DNA of 64,000 nt, from positions 124,001 to 188,000 of the forward strand of contig CALUPG010000003.1 in the NCBI GenBank assembly GCA_944322565.1, read 5' to 3'. Below are positions 43,144 to 52,014 of the stretch, in pieces. The stretch's first letter is position 1; every line of letters starts with the position of its first letter. Both the position numbers and the translations under genes were made by a program. Below the pieces are notes generated by a model, which did no database searches, was not told the DNA's origin, and saw only the letters and a list, made by a program, of their open reading frames with translations. The stretch comes from an uncultured Bacteroidales bacterium (GTDB lineage Bacteria; Bacteroidota; Bacteroidia; Bacteroidales; UBA932).

Positions 43144-45387
43144 TCAGAGGTCAGACCTGACGACGCTCTGTATGCCTTCAATCTTGTTCAGCTTCTTCGT
43201 AAGTTTCTCAAGGTCTTCCTTGTCATGGACATAAAGGTCAATATATCCTTCAAATACCCCGCCTTCGGTGCTCAGATAGAATTTTCTGATGTTCACACTC
43301 ATGACAAGCGAAATATACCGTGAAATCTCATTGATGATGCCCATTCTGTCAAATCCTTTGAGTGACAGCCTTACAAGGAATGACCTGTCCGGCACAATTC
43401 CCTTCCATTCCGGCACCACAATCCTGTCTCCGTGCTTGGCTGCGATTCCGTTTGCAACAGGGCAGCTTTTCTTGTGCACCGTGACTGTCCCGTCAGATGA
43501 CATGAACCCCACGACACTGTCTCCGGGTATTGGCTTGCAGCAGTCCGCAATGACATAGTTGAATTTGGAATCCTCAGAACCGATGACATAGTTTTCAGTC
43601 TTCTCCTTCCCTTTGTCCTTGCCCTTGAACCAGTTGAAATTCCAAGGCCTTGACTTGTCAGACCTGGCTTCTCCGGAAGATCTGACGATTTCCTCAAGGT
43701 TATTGAGCTTGAGGACGCCGAGTCCGACGCGGAAAAACAACTCGTCAGCATCACCTTCAAATATCTCATACCCGTCTATCATCGCGGCTATGGTCTTGTC
43801 GTCAAGCCGGAATCCGATTGAGGCGAGCTGCTCTTCAACAATTTTCTTGCCGACTTTGATGCTTTCCTGCCTTTCCCCCTTGAAATAGTCCATGACCAGG
43901 CCCCTGGCTTTTCTTGTCCGGAGGAACTGCAGCCATTCGCGCTTTGGCTTTTCATTCTCTGCAGTAATGATTTCCACCTGATCACCGGTACGAAGCTCGT
44001 ATGTAAGGGGCACAAGCCTCATGTTAACTTTGGCGGCAATGGCCCTGTTTCCGACTTCCGTATGGATCATATAGGCGAAGTCAAGGGCTGTGGCTCCTTT
44101 CTGGATGCTTTTCTGTTCGCCCTTGGGCGTAAACACGAATATGTCTGAAGAAGTGAGGTCATTATGAATCATGTCAAGCAGGTCAAGGGCATTGACATCA
44201 GGGTCAACGAGAATTTCCTTGACTTTGCTGATCCATTTGTCCATCTCGCTGTCATTCTCGCTCACAAAGCCGTCTTTCTTGTAGGCCCAGTGGGCGGCGA
44301 TTCCCTTTTCGGCGATGTCATTCATCCTTCTGGTGCGGATCTGGACCTCCACCCAGATGCCGGAATGGCTCATGACAGTACAATGCAGGGCCTCATATCC
44401 GTTGCTCTTGGGATGCTTGACCCAGTCCCTGACCCTGTCGCTCTTGTATTTGTATATCCCGGTGATGATTGAAAACACATGGTAGCACTGGTCGCGTTCG
44501 CTTTCTTTTGCATCGGAATCCGGTGTAAATATGATTCTTACGGCATAAAGGTCATAAATCTGGTCAAAGGTTATATTCTTCGTCACCATCTTGTGCCAGA
44601 TGGAATACGGGGTCTTGACTCTTTTCTTGATTTCAAAATTGAATCCTGCAGTCTTCAGTGCATTGCTTATCGGAATTATGAACGCATCTATCTCCTTTTC
44701 CTTGTCGATGATGTTCCTGTTTATCTTTTCCGTTATTTCGTTGAAAACTTCGGGCTCCTTGTATCTGAGCCAGATATCCTCCATCTCTGACTTGACTTCA
44801 TAGAGTCCCAGTCTGTGGGCGAGCGGGATGAATATGAACATGGTCTCGCTGAGAATCTTTTCCCTCTTGTACTCCGGCATGAACTCGATTGTGCGGCAGT
44901 TGTGAAGCCTGTCAGCGAGCTTGATGAGGACCACGCGGACATCATCATTGAGGGTAAGGAGAATCCTCTTGAAATTCTCTGCCTGCATGCTCTTCTGCTT
45001 TGCCTTGTCCTCATTGTCCAGAACTGTCTTGATTTTCGTGAGACCGTCGACAAGAGATGCAATCTTGTCCCCGAAAAGGTTCCGGATGTCATCGACTGTA
45101 TAGTCAGTGTCTTCCACCACATCATGAAGCAGTGCGGCCGCAATCGACTTGTATCCGAGTCCGATGTTGCCGACTACAATTTTGGCCACTGCAATCGGAT
45201 GCAGGATGTATGGTTCGCCCGAACGCCTCCTGACACCTTTATGTGCCTCATTCGCAAACTCGAACGCCTTTTGGACCACATCCAGCTCTGTCTGGTTGGC
45301 ACATCGTTTTCTCGCGGCTTCCTTCAGGTCAGCATAATCCCGGGCAATGACTTCATAATCAGCGGGTGTAAATTCTGATATACTCAT
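43144..45387 (-). CDS. Bifunctional (p)ppGpp synthetase/hydrolase, RelA/SpoT family
   Basis: 747 aa. The hydrolase domain has the metal-binding HD pair and ED at residues 88-93 (LLHDVVEDTD), so hydrolysis is likely active. The synthetase domain spans about 230-350 (YAVRIIF, GYEALHCTVM, VEVQIRT). TGS follows (VFTPKGEQKSIQKGATALDFAY), then a zinc-finger/RIS region with the CCKPIPGD motif, and an ACT domain at the C-terminus. The protein makes and degrades the stringent-response alarmone. It starts 13 bases after the YihY-type gene stop and is followed by the Ig-like lipoprotein. Bacteroidota usually have one such Rel protein; no second copy is visible here. Confidence 0.95.
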   Translation of the reverse strand: MSISEFTPADYEVIARDYADLKEAARKRCANQTELDVVQKAFEFANEAHKGVRRRSGEPYILHPIAVAKIVVGNIGLGYKSIAAALLHDVVEDTDYTVDDIRNLFGDKIASLVDGLTKIKTVLDNEDKAKQKSMQAENFKRILLTLNDDVRVVLIKLADRLHNCRTIEFMPEYKREKILSETMFIFIPLAHRLGLYEVKSEMEDIWLRYKEPEVFNEITEKINRNIIDKEKEIDAFIIPISNALKTAGFNFEIKKRVKTPYSIWHKMVTKNITFDQIYDLYAVRIIFTPDSDAKESERDQCYHVFSIITGIYKYKSDRVRDWVKHPKSNGYEALHCTVMSHSGIWVEVQIRTRRMNDIAEKGIAAHWAYKKDGFVSENDSEMDKWISKVKEILVDPDVNALDLLDMIHNDLTSSDIFVFTPKGEQKSIQKGATALDFAYMIHTEVGNRAIAAKVNMRLVPLTYELRTGDQVEIITAENEKPKREWLQFLRTRKARGLVMDYFKGERQESIKVGKKIVEEQLASIGFRLDDKTIAAMIDGYEIFEGDADELFFRVGLGVLKLNNLEEIVRSSGEARSDKSRPWNFNWFKGKDKGKEKTENYVIGSEDSKFNYVIADCCKPIPGDSVVGFMSSDGTVTVHKKSCPVANGIAAKHGDRIVVPEWKGIVPDRSFLVRLSLKGFDRMGIINEISRYISLVMSVNIRKFYLSTEGGVFEGYIDLYVHDKEDLEKLTKKLNKIEGIQSVVRSDL

Positions 45388-45400
45388 ATGTCAGCAATTT

Positions 45401-46327
45401 TCAATTGTCTATATTATAGTCATCCACATTCTGGAATGCATATGAAAGTTCTGCCCCGAACAGGATAATGAACCATCCGAAATTGAGCCAGAACATGAAC
45501 AGTGGTATCGCCGCCATTGCTCCGTATACTGCATTGAGTCTTGTCACAAAGAGCTGTGTCTCCAGATACAGGTATTGCAGCACTGTGAATGCAAAGGCGG
45601 ATATTAAGGCAGCCTTCAGCGCATGGCTGTAGCGGACCTGATGGTTGGGTATGAACTTGTACATCGCCGATAAAACCAGTACTGCCATGACATAGAAGAG
45701 CAGCCAGCCCACAATCGAACGGACTTCATGGAGCTGCAGGATTCCCCAGTCCATGCTGTCGAAGAGATTGGTATAGGAAATGGATCCGGAGAAGAAAAGC
45801 ATCAGCACGAACGGGGCCATTATAAGCACAATGACATAAAAGGAGATTCTCTTGAAGATATTCCTTGACTTGTGCACTTTCCAGACATTGTTAAATACCC
45901 TTTCAACCGAAATCATCATCCATAGCACGACCCACAGAAAGAACAGGGAACTGACGAGTCCCACTCCGCTGGACATGGCCGTGCTGATAATGTTGTCGGC
46001 AAATCCCATTATCATATTGATAATTTCCTGATAGCTGCTGAAATTCTCATACAGAAGGCTCCGCAGCCTGTCCTCCAGTCCGAGACCTCCGGTGACGACA
46101 AAGGTCAGGGCCAGGAAAGGGACAACCGACATGGTCCCGAAAAAGCTCAGCGCTACGGCCTGGAAACCGATTTTCTGGGCGGAGAATGTCCGAATGGTAA
46201 TTATAAGCACTTTTATATACTTGATGAATCTTGCCTTTGCCCTTGAAAGCTCAGCCGGATTGAGTATCCAGATTTCTTCCGAGAGGAAATGCCTGATTCT
46301 ATGCCATATTTGTCTGAGTGCTCCCAT
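45401..46327 (-). CDS. YihY/virulence factor BrkB family inner membrane protein
   Basis: 308 aa with six membrane segments after a basic N-terminus. Family motifs are AVALSFFGTMSVVPFLAL near residue 60, VSSLFFLWVVLWMMISVERVFNNVW, and a final GAMAAIPLFMFWLNFGWFIILFGAELSYAFQ. The family was once called RNase BN by mistake. It may be a transporter or envelope protein, but its function is not established. It lies between ligA (47-bp gap) and relA/spoT (13-bp gap) and is probably cotranscribed with both. No oddity was seen. Confidence 0.9.
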   Translation of the reverse strand: MGALRQIWHRIRHFLSEEIWILNPAELSRAKARFIKYIKVLIITIRTFSAQKIGFQAVALSFFGTMSVVPFLALTFVVTGGLGLEDRLRSLLYENFSSYQEIINMIMGFADNIISTAMSSGVGLVSSLFFLWVVLWMMISVERVFNNVWKVHKSRNIFKRISFYVIVLIMAPFVLMLFFSGSISYTNLFDSMDWGILQLHEVRSIVGWLLFYVMAVLVLSAMYKFIPNHQVRYSHALKAALISAFAFTVLQYLYLETQLFVTRLNAVYGAMAAIPLFMFWLNFGWFIILFGAELSYAFQNVDDYNIDN

Positions 46328-46374
46328 TCTCCGCTCCTGTTGTGCCGCCGCCTTGGTTTACGGCCGCATTATCT

Positions 46375-48477
46375 TCAATCAAAAAGTGTAAGCTGTTCCG
46401 GTGATGACGGCCTTTCTTCCGAAGGTGCAATCATTTCCATGAATTCATTTTCTGCGATTATCCTGATACCGAGATCTGCGGCCTTCTGCATCTTTTCGGG
46501 TCCGGGCTTTTCTCCGGCGAGCAGGAATGCCGTCTTTCCGCTTATCGAGCTGCTGTTCTTGCCTCCGTTGGCAGTGATGAGCTTCTTGATTTCATCCCGG
46601 GATATGGAAAAAACTCCTGAAATGACAATGGATTTCCCGTTGAGAATGTCTGACGCGGACTTTTCTTCAGCCTGCATCGAGAACTGGAGTCCGGCCTTCC
46701 GCAGCCTCTCTACCTGAGAGAGGTTTGCAGCAGAGGAGAAGAAGTCAAGTATGCTGTCGGCTATCACGTCCCCGATGTCCTCGACCTGCATGAGGGCATC
46801 ACGTGAAGCCGTCATAAGGGCATCAATATTCTTGAAATGCATTGCCAGCTCCCTTGCCGTGGATTCGCCGACATACCTTATGCCCAAAGCAAACAGCACA
46901 TGGTCGAATGTCACTTCACGGGATGCGGCGAGACTTCTCAGAAAACGCTCGGCCGACCGGTCTTTCCATCCTTCCAGGCGAAGCAGGTCCTCTTTCTTGA
47001 GATCGTAAAGGTCTGCCGGAGACTTTGCCAGCCCGAGGTCATACAACTGGTCTACAGTGGCATCTCCTGCAAGCACATTCATGGCTTTGCGGCTGATGAA
47101 ATGCAATATCTTTCCCTTTATCTGTGTCGGGCATCCGGATATGTTGGGACAGAAAAACCTGGCTTCACCCTCGTCTCTGACAAGAGGCGTCCCGCAGTCC
47201 GGACATTTATCGGGGAAGACAGGAAAGACTTCACTCCCGCTCCTCATTGAAAGCTCGACTCCGGTTATCTTCGGTATGATCTCCCCGCCTTTTTCAACAT
47301 ATACATGGTCTCCGATGCGTATGTCAAGCAGACGCATCTGGTCAAGATTGTGAAGTGTGGCTCTTTTTACGACAGTACCGGCGAGCTGTACGGGCTCCAG
47401 ATTGGCTACCGGGGTCACGGCACCTGTGCGTCCCACCTGATAATCGATGGAAAGGACTTCTGTAAGAGCCTGCTCTGCCTTGAATTTATAGGCAACTGCC
47501 CATTTCGGGAATTTGGAGGTATACCCGAGAGCCTTCTGGAAGTCCAGTTCATTGACTTTTATCACAATGCCGTCTGTGGCAAAAGGAAGAAATTTCCGTT
47601 CAGTGTCCCAGTAGCTGATATATTCCTCGATTTCCTTGATATCCCTGCATATCCGGCGTTTGTCGGAGACAGGCAGTCCCCAGGATGCGGCAGCGTCAAG
47701 GGCCTCGGCATGTGTCCGGAAAGGCAGGTTCTCTCCTAAAATATGATATAATGTGCATTCAAGTCCCCTGTGCGCCACCTCATCAGGATTGGTGAGCTTC
47801 AGGGACCCCGAAGCCGCATTTCTCGGATTGGCAAACGGGGGGTCCTCATCCTGCACCCGTTCTTCGTTCAGCCTGTCAAATGCCGCGTAGGGCATGTATA
47901 TTTCGCCTCTGATTTCAAATTCCTCAGGCCATCCGCTGCCTTTGAGATGTCCGGGGATATTGCTTATCCGTCTCACATTCTCTGTCACATCGTCTCCGAT
48001 GACTCCGTCGCCTCTTGTCAGGGCCCTGACAAGCTTTCCTCCAATGTAGGTAAGACAGATGGCCGTGCCGTCAAACTTGAGCTCGCATGAAAATGTGAAT
48101 CCCTTGCCGGCTGTCCTTTCGGCACGCCTGACGAAGTCTTCCACCTCGGATATGTCGTAGGTGTTGCCGAGAGACAGCATCGGGTATTTATGCGGGTACT
48201 GTGCAAATTCCTTGTCAGTCCCCGGGCCTTTGTCTCCCGTGGAACCGGGATTGCGCAGATCGCTGCCGACTTTCATGGTGGGGGAGTCCGGCGTCACCAG
48301 CTCCGGATACTCATTCTCTATGGCTGTCAGCTCATTCATGAGCATGTCAAAATCATAGTCGCTGATCTGCGGAGAATTTTCGACATAATAAAGCCTGCTG
48401 TTCTCCTCAATCAGTTTCCTGAGTTCTGTGGCCCGTCTGCTGGCCTGCTCTTTTGTCATCGGTGCCGGGGCGGTCAT
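46375..48477 (-). CDS. ligA: NAD-dependent DNA ligase
   Basis: 700 aa. The Ia domain (YYVENSPQISDYDFD) is followed by the adenylation domain with CELKFDG (Lys134 accepts AMP), RGDGVIGDDVTENVR and KWAVAYKF. Next come the OB fold, a four-Cys zinc finger (CPDCG ... CPNISGC), helix-hairpin-helix repeats and a BRCT domain (LNGKSIVISGVFSISRDEIKKL) at the C-terminus. It seals nicks in DNA using NAD+. A ribosome-binding AGGAG lies seven bases before the ATG. Transcription likely starts near 48533 from the divergent region shared with the phosphofructokinase gene. It begins a six-gene minus-strand run down to ispG. Confidence 0.97.
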   Translation of the reverse strand: MTAPAPMTKEQASRRATELRKLIEENSRLYYVENSPQISDYDFDMLMNELTAIENEYPELVTPDSPTMKVGSDLRNPGSTGDKGPGTDKEFAQYPHKYPMLSLGNTYDISEVEDFVRRAERTAGKGFTFSCELKFDGTAICLTYIGGKLVRALTRGDGVIGDDVTENVRRISNIPGHLKGSGWPEEFEIRGEIYMPYAAFDRLNEERVQDEDPPFANPRNAASGSLKLTNPDEVAHRGLECTLYHILGENLPFRTHAEALDAAASWGLPVSDKRRICRDIKEIEEYISYWDTERKFLPFATDGIVIKVNELDFQKALGYTSKFPKWAVAYKFKAEQALTEVLSIDYQVGRTGAVTPVANLEPVQLAGTVVKRATLHNLDQMRLLDIRIGDHVYVEKGGEIIPKITGVELSMRSGSEVFPVFPDKCPDCGTPLVRDEGEARFFCPNISGCPTQIKGKILHFISRKAMNVLAGDATVDQLYDLGLAKSPADLYDLKKEDLLRLEGWKDRSAERFLRSLAASREVTFDHVLFALGIRYVGESTARELAMHFKNIDALMTASRDALMQVEDIGDVIADSILDFFSSAANLSQVERLRKAGLQFSMQAEEKSASDILNGKSIVISGVFSISRDEIKKLITANGGKNSSSISGKTAFLLAGEKPGPEKMQKAADLGIRIIAENEFMEMIAPSEERPSSPEQLTLFD

Positions 48478-48539
48478 AATTTTCTCCTGAACTTTCCTTC
48501 TGAAATTTTATTGTCCTTCAAAATTTGACATACAACTTA

Positions 48540-48547
48540 CAAAAATA
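48540..48547 (-). promoter_or_regulatory. Probable -7 element of ligA operon
   Basis: TATTTTTG on the minus strand, 62 bases before the ligA ATG. The upstream side is a poly-A tract without a clean TTTG. Confidence 0.5.
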
Positions 48548-48591
48548 GCGATTTTTTCTTTTAAACATGCCCATAATATCATGAAAATAGA

Positions 48592-48599
48592 TAAATTTG
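48592..48599 (+). promoter_or_regulatory. Probable -7 element of the PPi-phosphofructokinase gene
   Basis: TAAATTTG followed by C. The start site would be near 48606, which lies downstream of a possible earlier ATG (48581) and supports ATG 48629 as the real start. Confidence 0.52.
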
Positions 48600-48628
48600 C
48601 GCACGAAAAACTTTTAATCACATTTGAC

Positions 48629-49864
48629 ATGAAAGATGCAGTAATAATCCTTTGCGGCGGCGGACCAGCCCCGGGAATGAATTCAGTTTCAATGAGTGTG
48701 GCCAAGACTTTCCTAACAAAAGGCTACAGGGTGATCGGACTCCACGGAGGATATTCCGGACTGTTCAGCAAGAACGCCCGTACAGAAGACCTGGATTTCT
48801 TCAAGGCTGACAGATACTTCAACAGAGGCGGATCCTATCTTGAGATGAGCCGCTTCAAGCCGACAGACAGGGATTTCGAAGAGAACTTCAACCTTGACCT
48901 CTTCAGGGACAACAACATAAAGCTCCTCGTGACAATCGGAGGTGATGACACGGCATCAACAGCCAACAGGATTTCCAAATTCCTTGAGGCAAAGAACTAT
49001 CCTATCGCCAACATCCACTGTCCGAAGACCATAGACAATGACCTTCCTCTTCCGAACAATACACCGACATTCGGATACAATTCAGCGAAGAACGAAGGCG
49101 CCCACCTTGCAAGGACAATCTATGAGGATGCCCGTACTTCCGGGAACTGGCTCATCATCTCGGCAATGGGCCGTACCTGCGGAAGCCTTGCACTCGGAAT
49201 CGGAGAGGCAACCCACTGCCCGATGACCATCATCCCTGAGATGTTCAACAAGACCCAGATGACTCTTGAGAAAATCATCAGACTCTCTGTCTCTGCCATC
49301 CTCAAGAGGAAAATCATGGGCGTCAACTATGGTACAATCGTAGCCGCCGAAGGTCTCTTCCACAATGAGGAGGTCGCAAAGGAAGCTGCAGCAGCCGGAA
49401 TCCACTTCACATACGACGAACACGGACATCCGGAGCTCGGCAAGATTTCCAAGGCAGTGCTTTTCAATGACCTTCTTGAGATAGAGTTCAAGAAACTCGG
49501 CGTAAAAGTAAAGAGCCGCCCTGTGGAAATCGGCTATGACGTGCGCTGCCAGGATCCGGTAGCTTACGACCTGACATACTGCACCGAGCTCGCAATGGGA
49601 GTATACCAGCTCTTCAGCGAGGGCAAGACCGGCTGTATGGTCTATGTTGACGCATACGGAAATGTCTCACCTCTGTATCTTGCGGATCTCCAGGATCCAA
49701 AGACAGGCAAGATACCTCCGAGAGTCGTTGACATCAATTCAGGTACGGCACAGAACTATTACAAGTACATCGCCCACTACATCACTCCTGAGGACTATGA
49801 GGCAGCCCGCGAGTATGTGGACAATCCTGAATTCTACGATTTCGCCAAGATTCTGGAGTGGTAG
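48629..49864 (+). CDS. 6-phosphofructokinase, probably pyrophosphate-dependent
   Basis: 411 aa from ATG 48629. The phosphofructokinase fold shows GGGPAPGMN, GGDDTAS (104-110) and PKTIDNDLP (132-140). Asp107 after GGD and Lys133 before TIDND are the two residues that mark PPi-dependent enzymes; ATP-dependent forms have Gly at both. The substrate end has SAMGRTCGSLAL and GYDVRCQDP. It phosphorylates fructose 6-phosphate, probably reversibly with PPi. An earlier in-frame ATG (48581) lies upstream of the predicted transcription start and is rejected. The gene stands alone, divergent from ligA, and ends in a GC-rich hairpin. Confidence 0.9.
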   Translation: MKDAVIILCGGGPAPGMNSVSMSVAKTFLTKGYRVIGLHGGYSGLFSKNARTEDLDFFKADRYFNRGGSYLEMSRFKPTDRDFEENFNLDLFRDNNIKLLVTIGGDDTASTANRISKFLEAKNYPIANIHCPKTIDNDLPLPNNTPTFGYNSAKNEGAHLARTIYEDARTSGNWLIISAMGRTCGSLALGIGEATHCPMTIIPEMFNKTQMTLEKIIRLSVSAILKRKIMGVNYGTIVAAEGLFHNEEVAKEAAAAGIHFTYDEHGHPELGKISKAVLFNDLLEIEFKKLGVKVKSRPVEIGYDVRCQDPVAYDLTYCTELAMGVYQLFSEGKTGCMVYVDAYGNVSPLYLADLQDPKTGKIPPRVVDINSGTAQNYYKYIAHYITPEDYEAAREYVDNPEFYDFAKILEW

Positions 49865-49934
49865 CAATTCCGCGGCAGACAGGCCGGCAGACGGCGTCAA
49901 TGCCTGTAAGGCCTGCAATGCGCGAGTATGACAG

Positions 49935-49981
49935 CGGCTCATGCCGGCAGATGAGATTTTCTCCTGCATCGGCGTGAGCCG
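49935..49981 (+). terminator. GC-rich hairpin downstream of the phosphofructokinase gene
   Basis: A 12-bp stem, CGGCTCATGCCG (49935-49946) with CGGCGTGAGCCG (49970-49981), one G-U pair. TTGTCTTGTCCTTC follows, only weakly T-rich. A smaller CAGGCC/GGCCTG stem lies just before it. The rest of the 49865-50049 gap holds no recognisable gene. Confidence 0.5.
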
Positions 49982-50049
49982 TTGTCTTGTCCTTCATTTC
50001 CACGGCTTGCCGGAATTTTGTGAAGACGGCGCTTTTCGGAAATATTTAG

Positions 50050-50057
50050 TAATTTTG
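50050..50057 (+). promoter_or_regulatory. Probable -7 element of the GH13 gene
   Basis: TAATTTTG, full TAnnTTTG match; no good upstream TTTG at 19-21 bases. Predicted start near 50064 gives a leader of about 25-45 nt, depending on which start codon is used. Confidence 0.45.
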
Positions 50058-50106
50058 GCACTGAAAATGCAGAGGGGGGAGGGAAAAATTGAAACTGATT
50101 TCCGAG

Positions 50107-51990
50107 ATGGAAAAAATGATCATATACCAGATGCTCCCGAGACTGTGGGGAGACAGACGGGGCGGACTGAGGATGAGGGGTTCGCTCGAGGACAACGGCA
50201 CAGGAAAGTTTTCTGACATCGACAGCCCGACACTTGAATACATCAGGTGGCTGGGCTGTTCCCATGTATGGTTTACGGGAATCATAAGGCATTCGACCAA
50301 AGCAGCATCCCAAGGCTGCGTGCCATCGCATCCCCAGTTCGTGAAAGGGGAGGCAGGCTCTCCGTATGCCATAGAGGACTACTATGATGTAAATCCATAT
50401 CTTGCAGATGAGCCAGAAAGGAGAATGGAGGAGTTCGAGGCACTTGTCAGAAGGACTCATGATGCCGGGCTGAAAGTCCTGATTGACTTCGTCCCTAACC
50501 ATGTCTCCAGGGACTATGGCAAAGTGTCAAGACAGTCAAGGTCAGCAGATGACAAACCTGTTCTCGGGGAAAATGACGACAGGAGCGTTCACTGGAGTCC
50601 GGACAATGACTTTTTCTATTATCCCGGAGAGACACTGAGACTTCCTGACGAGGAGGAATACCGCATTGAGTGCCGGGCTCTGTATGACATGGATTTTTCA
50701 CGTGAATACAGGATTGTGCCGCAATGGCTGGTGGAACAGGCCGGAAGAAAGGCCGAAGAACTGGACTGCCATGCATCCGGCAAAGGTACGGGCAACTCCT
50801 GTCTTGCACAATATCGGGCATACCTGCATCAATATGAAGAACTTCTGCTCCCATACCGGGAAACTCCTGCAAGAGCCACGGGGAACAATTGCTACAGCGC
50901 CTCTCCGGGCCAGAACGACTGGTATGAGACAATAAAAATCAATTATTGCGACTCTCATAGTCCGACATGGGACAAGATGCTGTCCATCATCAGATTCTGG
51001 GCATCAAAAGGAGTGGACGGATTCAGATGCGACATGGTTGAGCTTGTTCCGTCCGAATTCTTCAGATGGATGATTGCCAAGGTAAAGGAGGAATATCCGG
51101 GAGTGATATTCATAGCGGAAGTATATAAGAAGGATCTCTATAAAAAATACATCAGGGAGGTCGGCTTTGATTTTCTGTATGACAAATCCGGTCTCTATGA
51201 CACCCTCAGGACTATCGTCGAGAAAAATGTGAACGACAACGCCATGCCGGTGGAACTGTGGCAGTCGGCCCGTGGCATTACCCGCAACTGGCAGTTCCTC
51301 GGAGACATCCAGCCGTATATGCTCAATTTTCTGGAAAATCATGACGAACAGAGATTCGCTTCTGATTTCTTCGGAAAGGATGCTGCCAATTCATTCGCGG
51401 CACTGTATGTCTCCCTGTATTTCAACAGAGCCCCTTTCATGCTGTATTTCGGACAGGAGGCAGGGGAGCGAGGAATGGAGGAGGAAGGCTTCAGCGGAAA
51501 GGACGGACGGACGAGTATCTTCGACTGGTGGACACCGGAGTCTGTCATGAACCTCAAAAAAATGATATCCTCGGGCAGATTCAGGGAATATGCAGATGAT
51601 TCCGGGGCGGTAGCCGCAAACAGACAGCACCGGACAGATGTGTTCCTGCGCTACAGTAATGCCCTTCGCTTCGCCGCTGAAGACCCGGCAATAGTCTGCG
51701 GGACGACATACGACCTGTGCTACTGTAACTTCGCCTCCGAGGGCTTTGACAAAGACCGGCATTTCGTATGGCTGCGCGACCATGAGGACGAGACCCTGCT
51801 GGTTGCTGTGAATTTTTCAGCCAGAGATGCAGACATGAATATCCGTATACCGGAACACGCCTTCGACTGGCTCGGGATGCCTGTCACCGACAGTCTGAAT
51901 CCCGATATGACGCTAAAGGTGCATGTTCCGGCAATGGACGGAGTCATCATCAGGCTCTGTCCTGAAAATGAGCTGTATCCGGACAAATAG
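50107..51990 (+). CDS. GH13 alpha-amylase family enzyme
   Basis: 627 aa from ATG 50107. A TTG at 50089 is in frame and has an unusually strong AGGGGGGAGGG ribosome site five bases before it, so translation may start there instead (633 aa). The GH13 barrel shows VLIDFVPNHVSR (region I), GFRCDMVE with nucleophile Asp309, FIAEVY with acid Glu338, and NFLENHDEQR with Asp413. There is no signal peptide, so it acts in the cytoplasm. Compared with relatives remembered, residues about 180-250 look like an extra helical insertion. It likely cleaves alpha-glucans or maltooligosaccharides. The gene is alone and ends 24 bases from a convergent gene. Confidence 0.88.
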   Translation: MEKMIIYQMLPRLWGDRRGGLRMRGSLEDNGTGKFSDIDSPTLEYIRWLGCSHVWFTGIIRHSTKAASQGCVPSHPQFVKGEAGSPYAIEDYYDVNPYLADEPERRMEEFEALVRRTHDAGLKVLIDFVPNHVSRDYGKVSRQSRSADDKPVLGENDDRSVHWSPDNDFFYYPGETLRLPDEEEYRIECRALYDMDFSREYRIVPQWLVEQAGRKAEELDCHASGKGTGNSCLAQYRAYLHQYEELLLPYRETPARATGNNCYSASPGQNDWYETIKINYCDSHSPTWDKMLSIIRFWASKGVDGFRCDMVELVPSEFFRWMIAKVKEEYPGVIFIAEVYKKDLYKKYIREVGFDFLYDKSGLYDTLRTIVEKNVNDNAMPVELWQSARGITRNWQFLGDIQPYMLNFLENHDEQRFASDFFGKDAANSFAALYVSLYFNRAPFMLYFGQEAGERGMEEEGFSGKDGRTSIFDWWTPESVMNLKKMISSGRFREYADDSGAVAANRQHRTDVFLRYSNALRFAAEDPAIVCGTTYDLCYCNFASEGFDKDRHFVWLRDHEDETLLVAVNFSARDADMNIRIPEHAFDWLGMPVTDSLNPDMTLKVHVPAMDGVIIRLCPENELYPDK

Positions 51991-52014
51991 CCGTGTGCCG
52001 GACATCCGCAAGGA

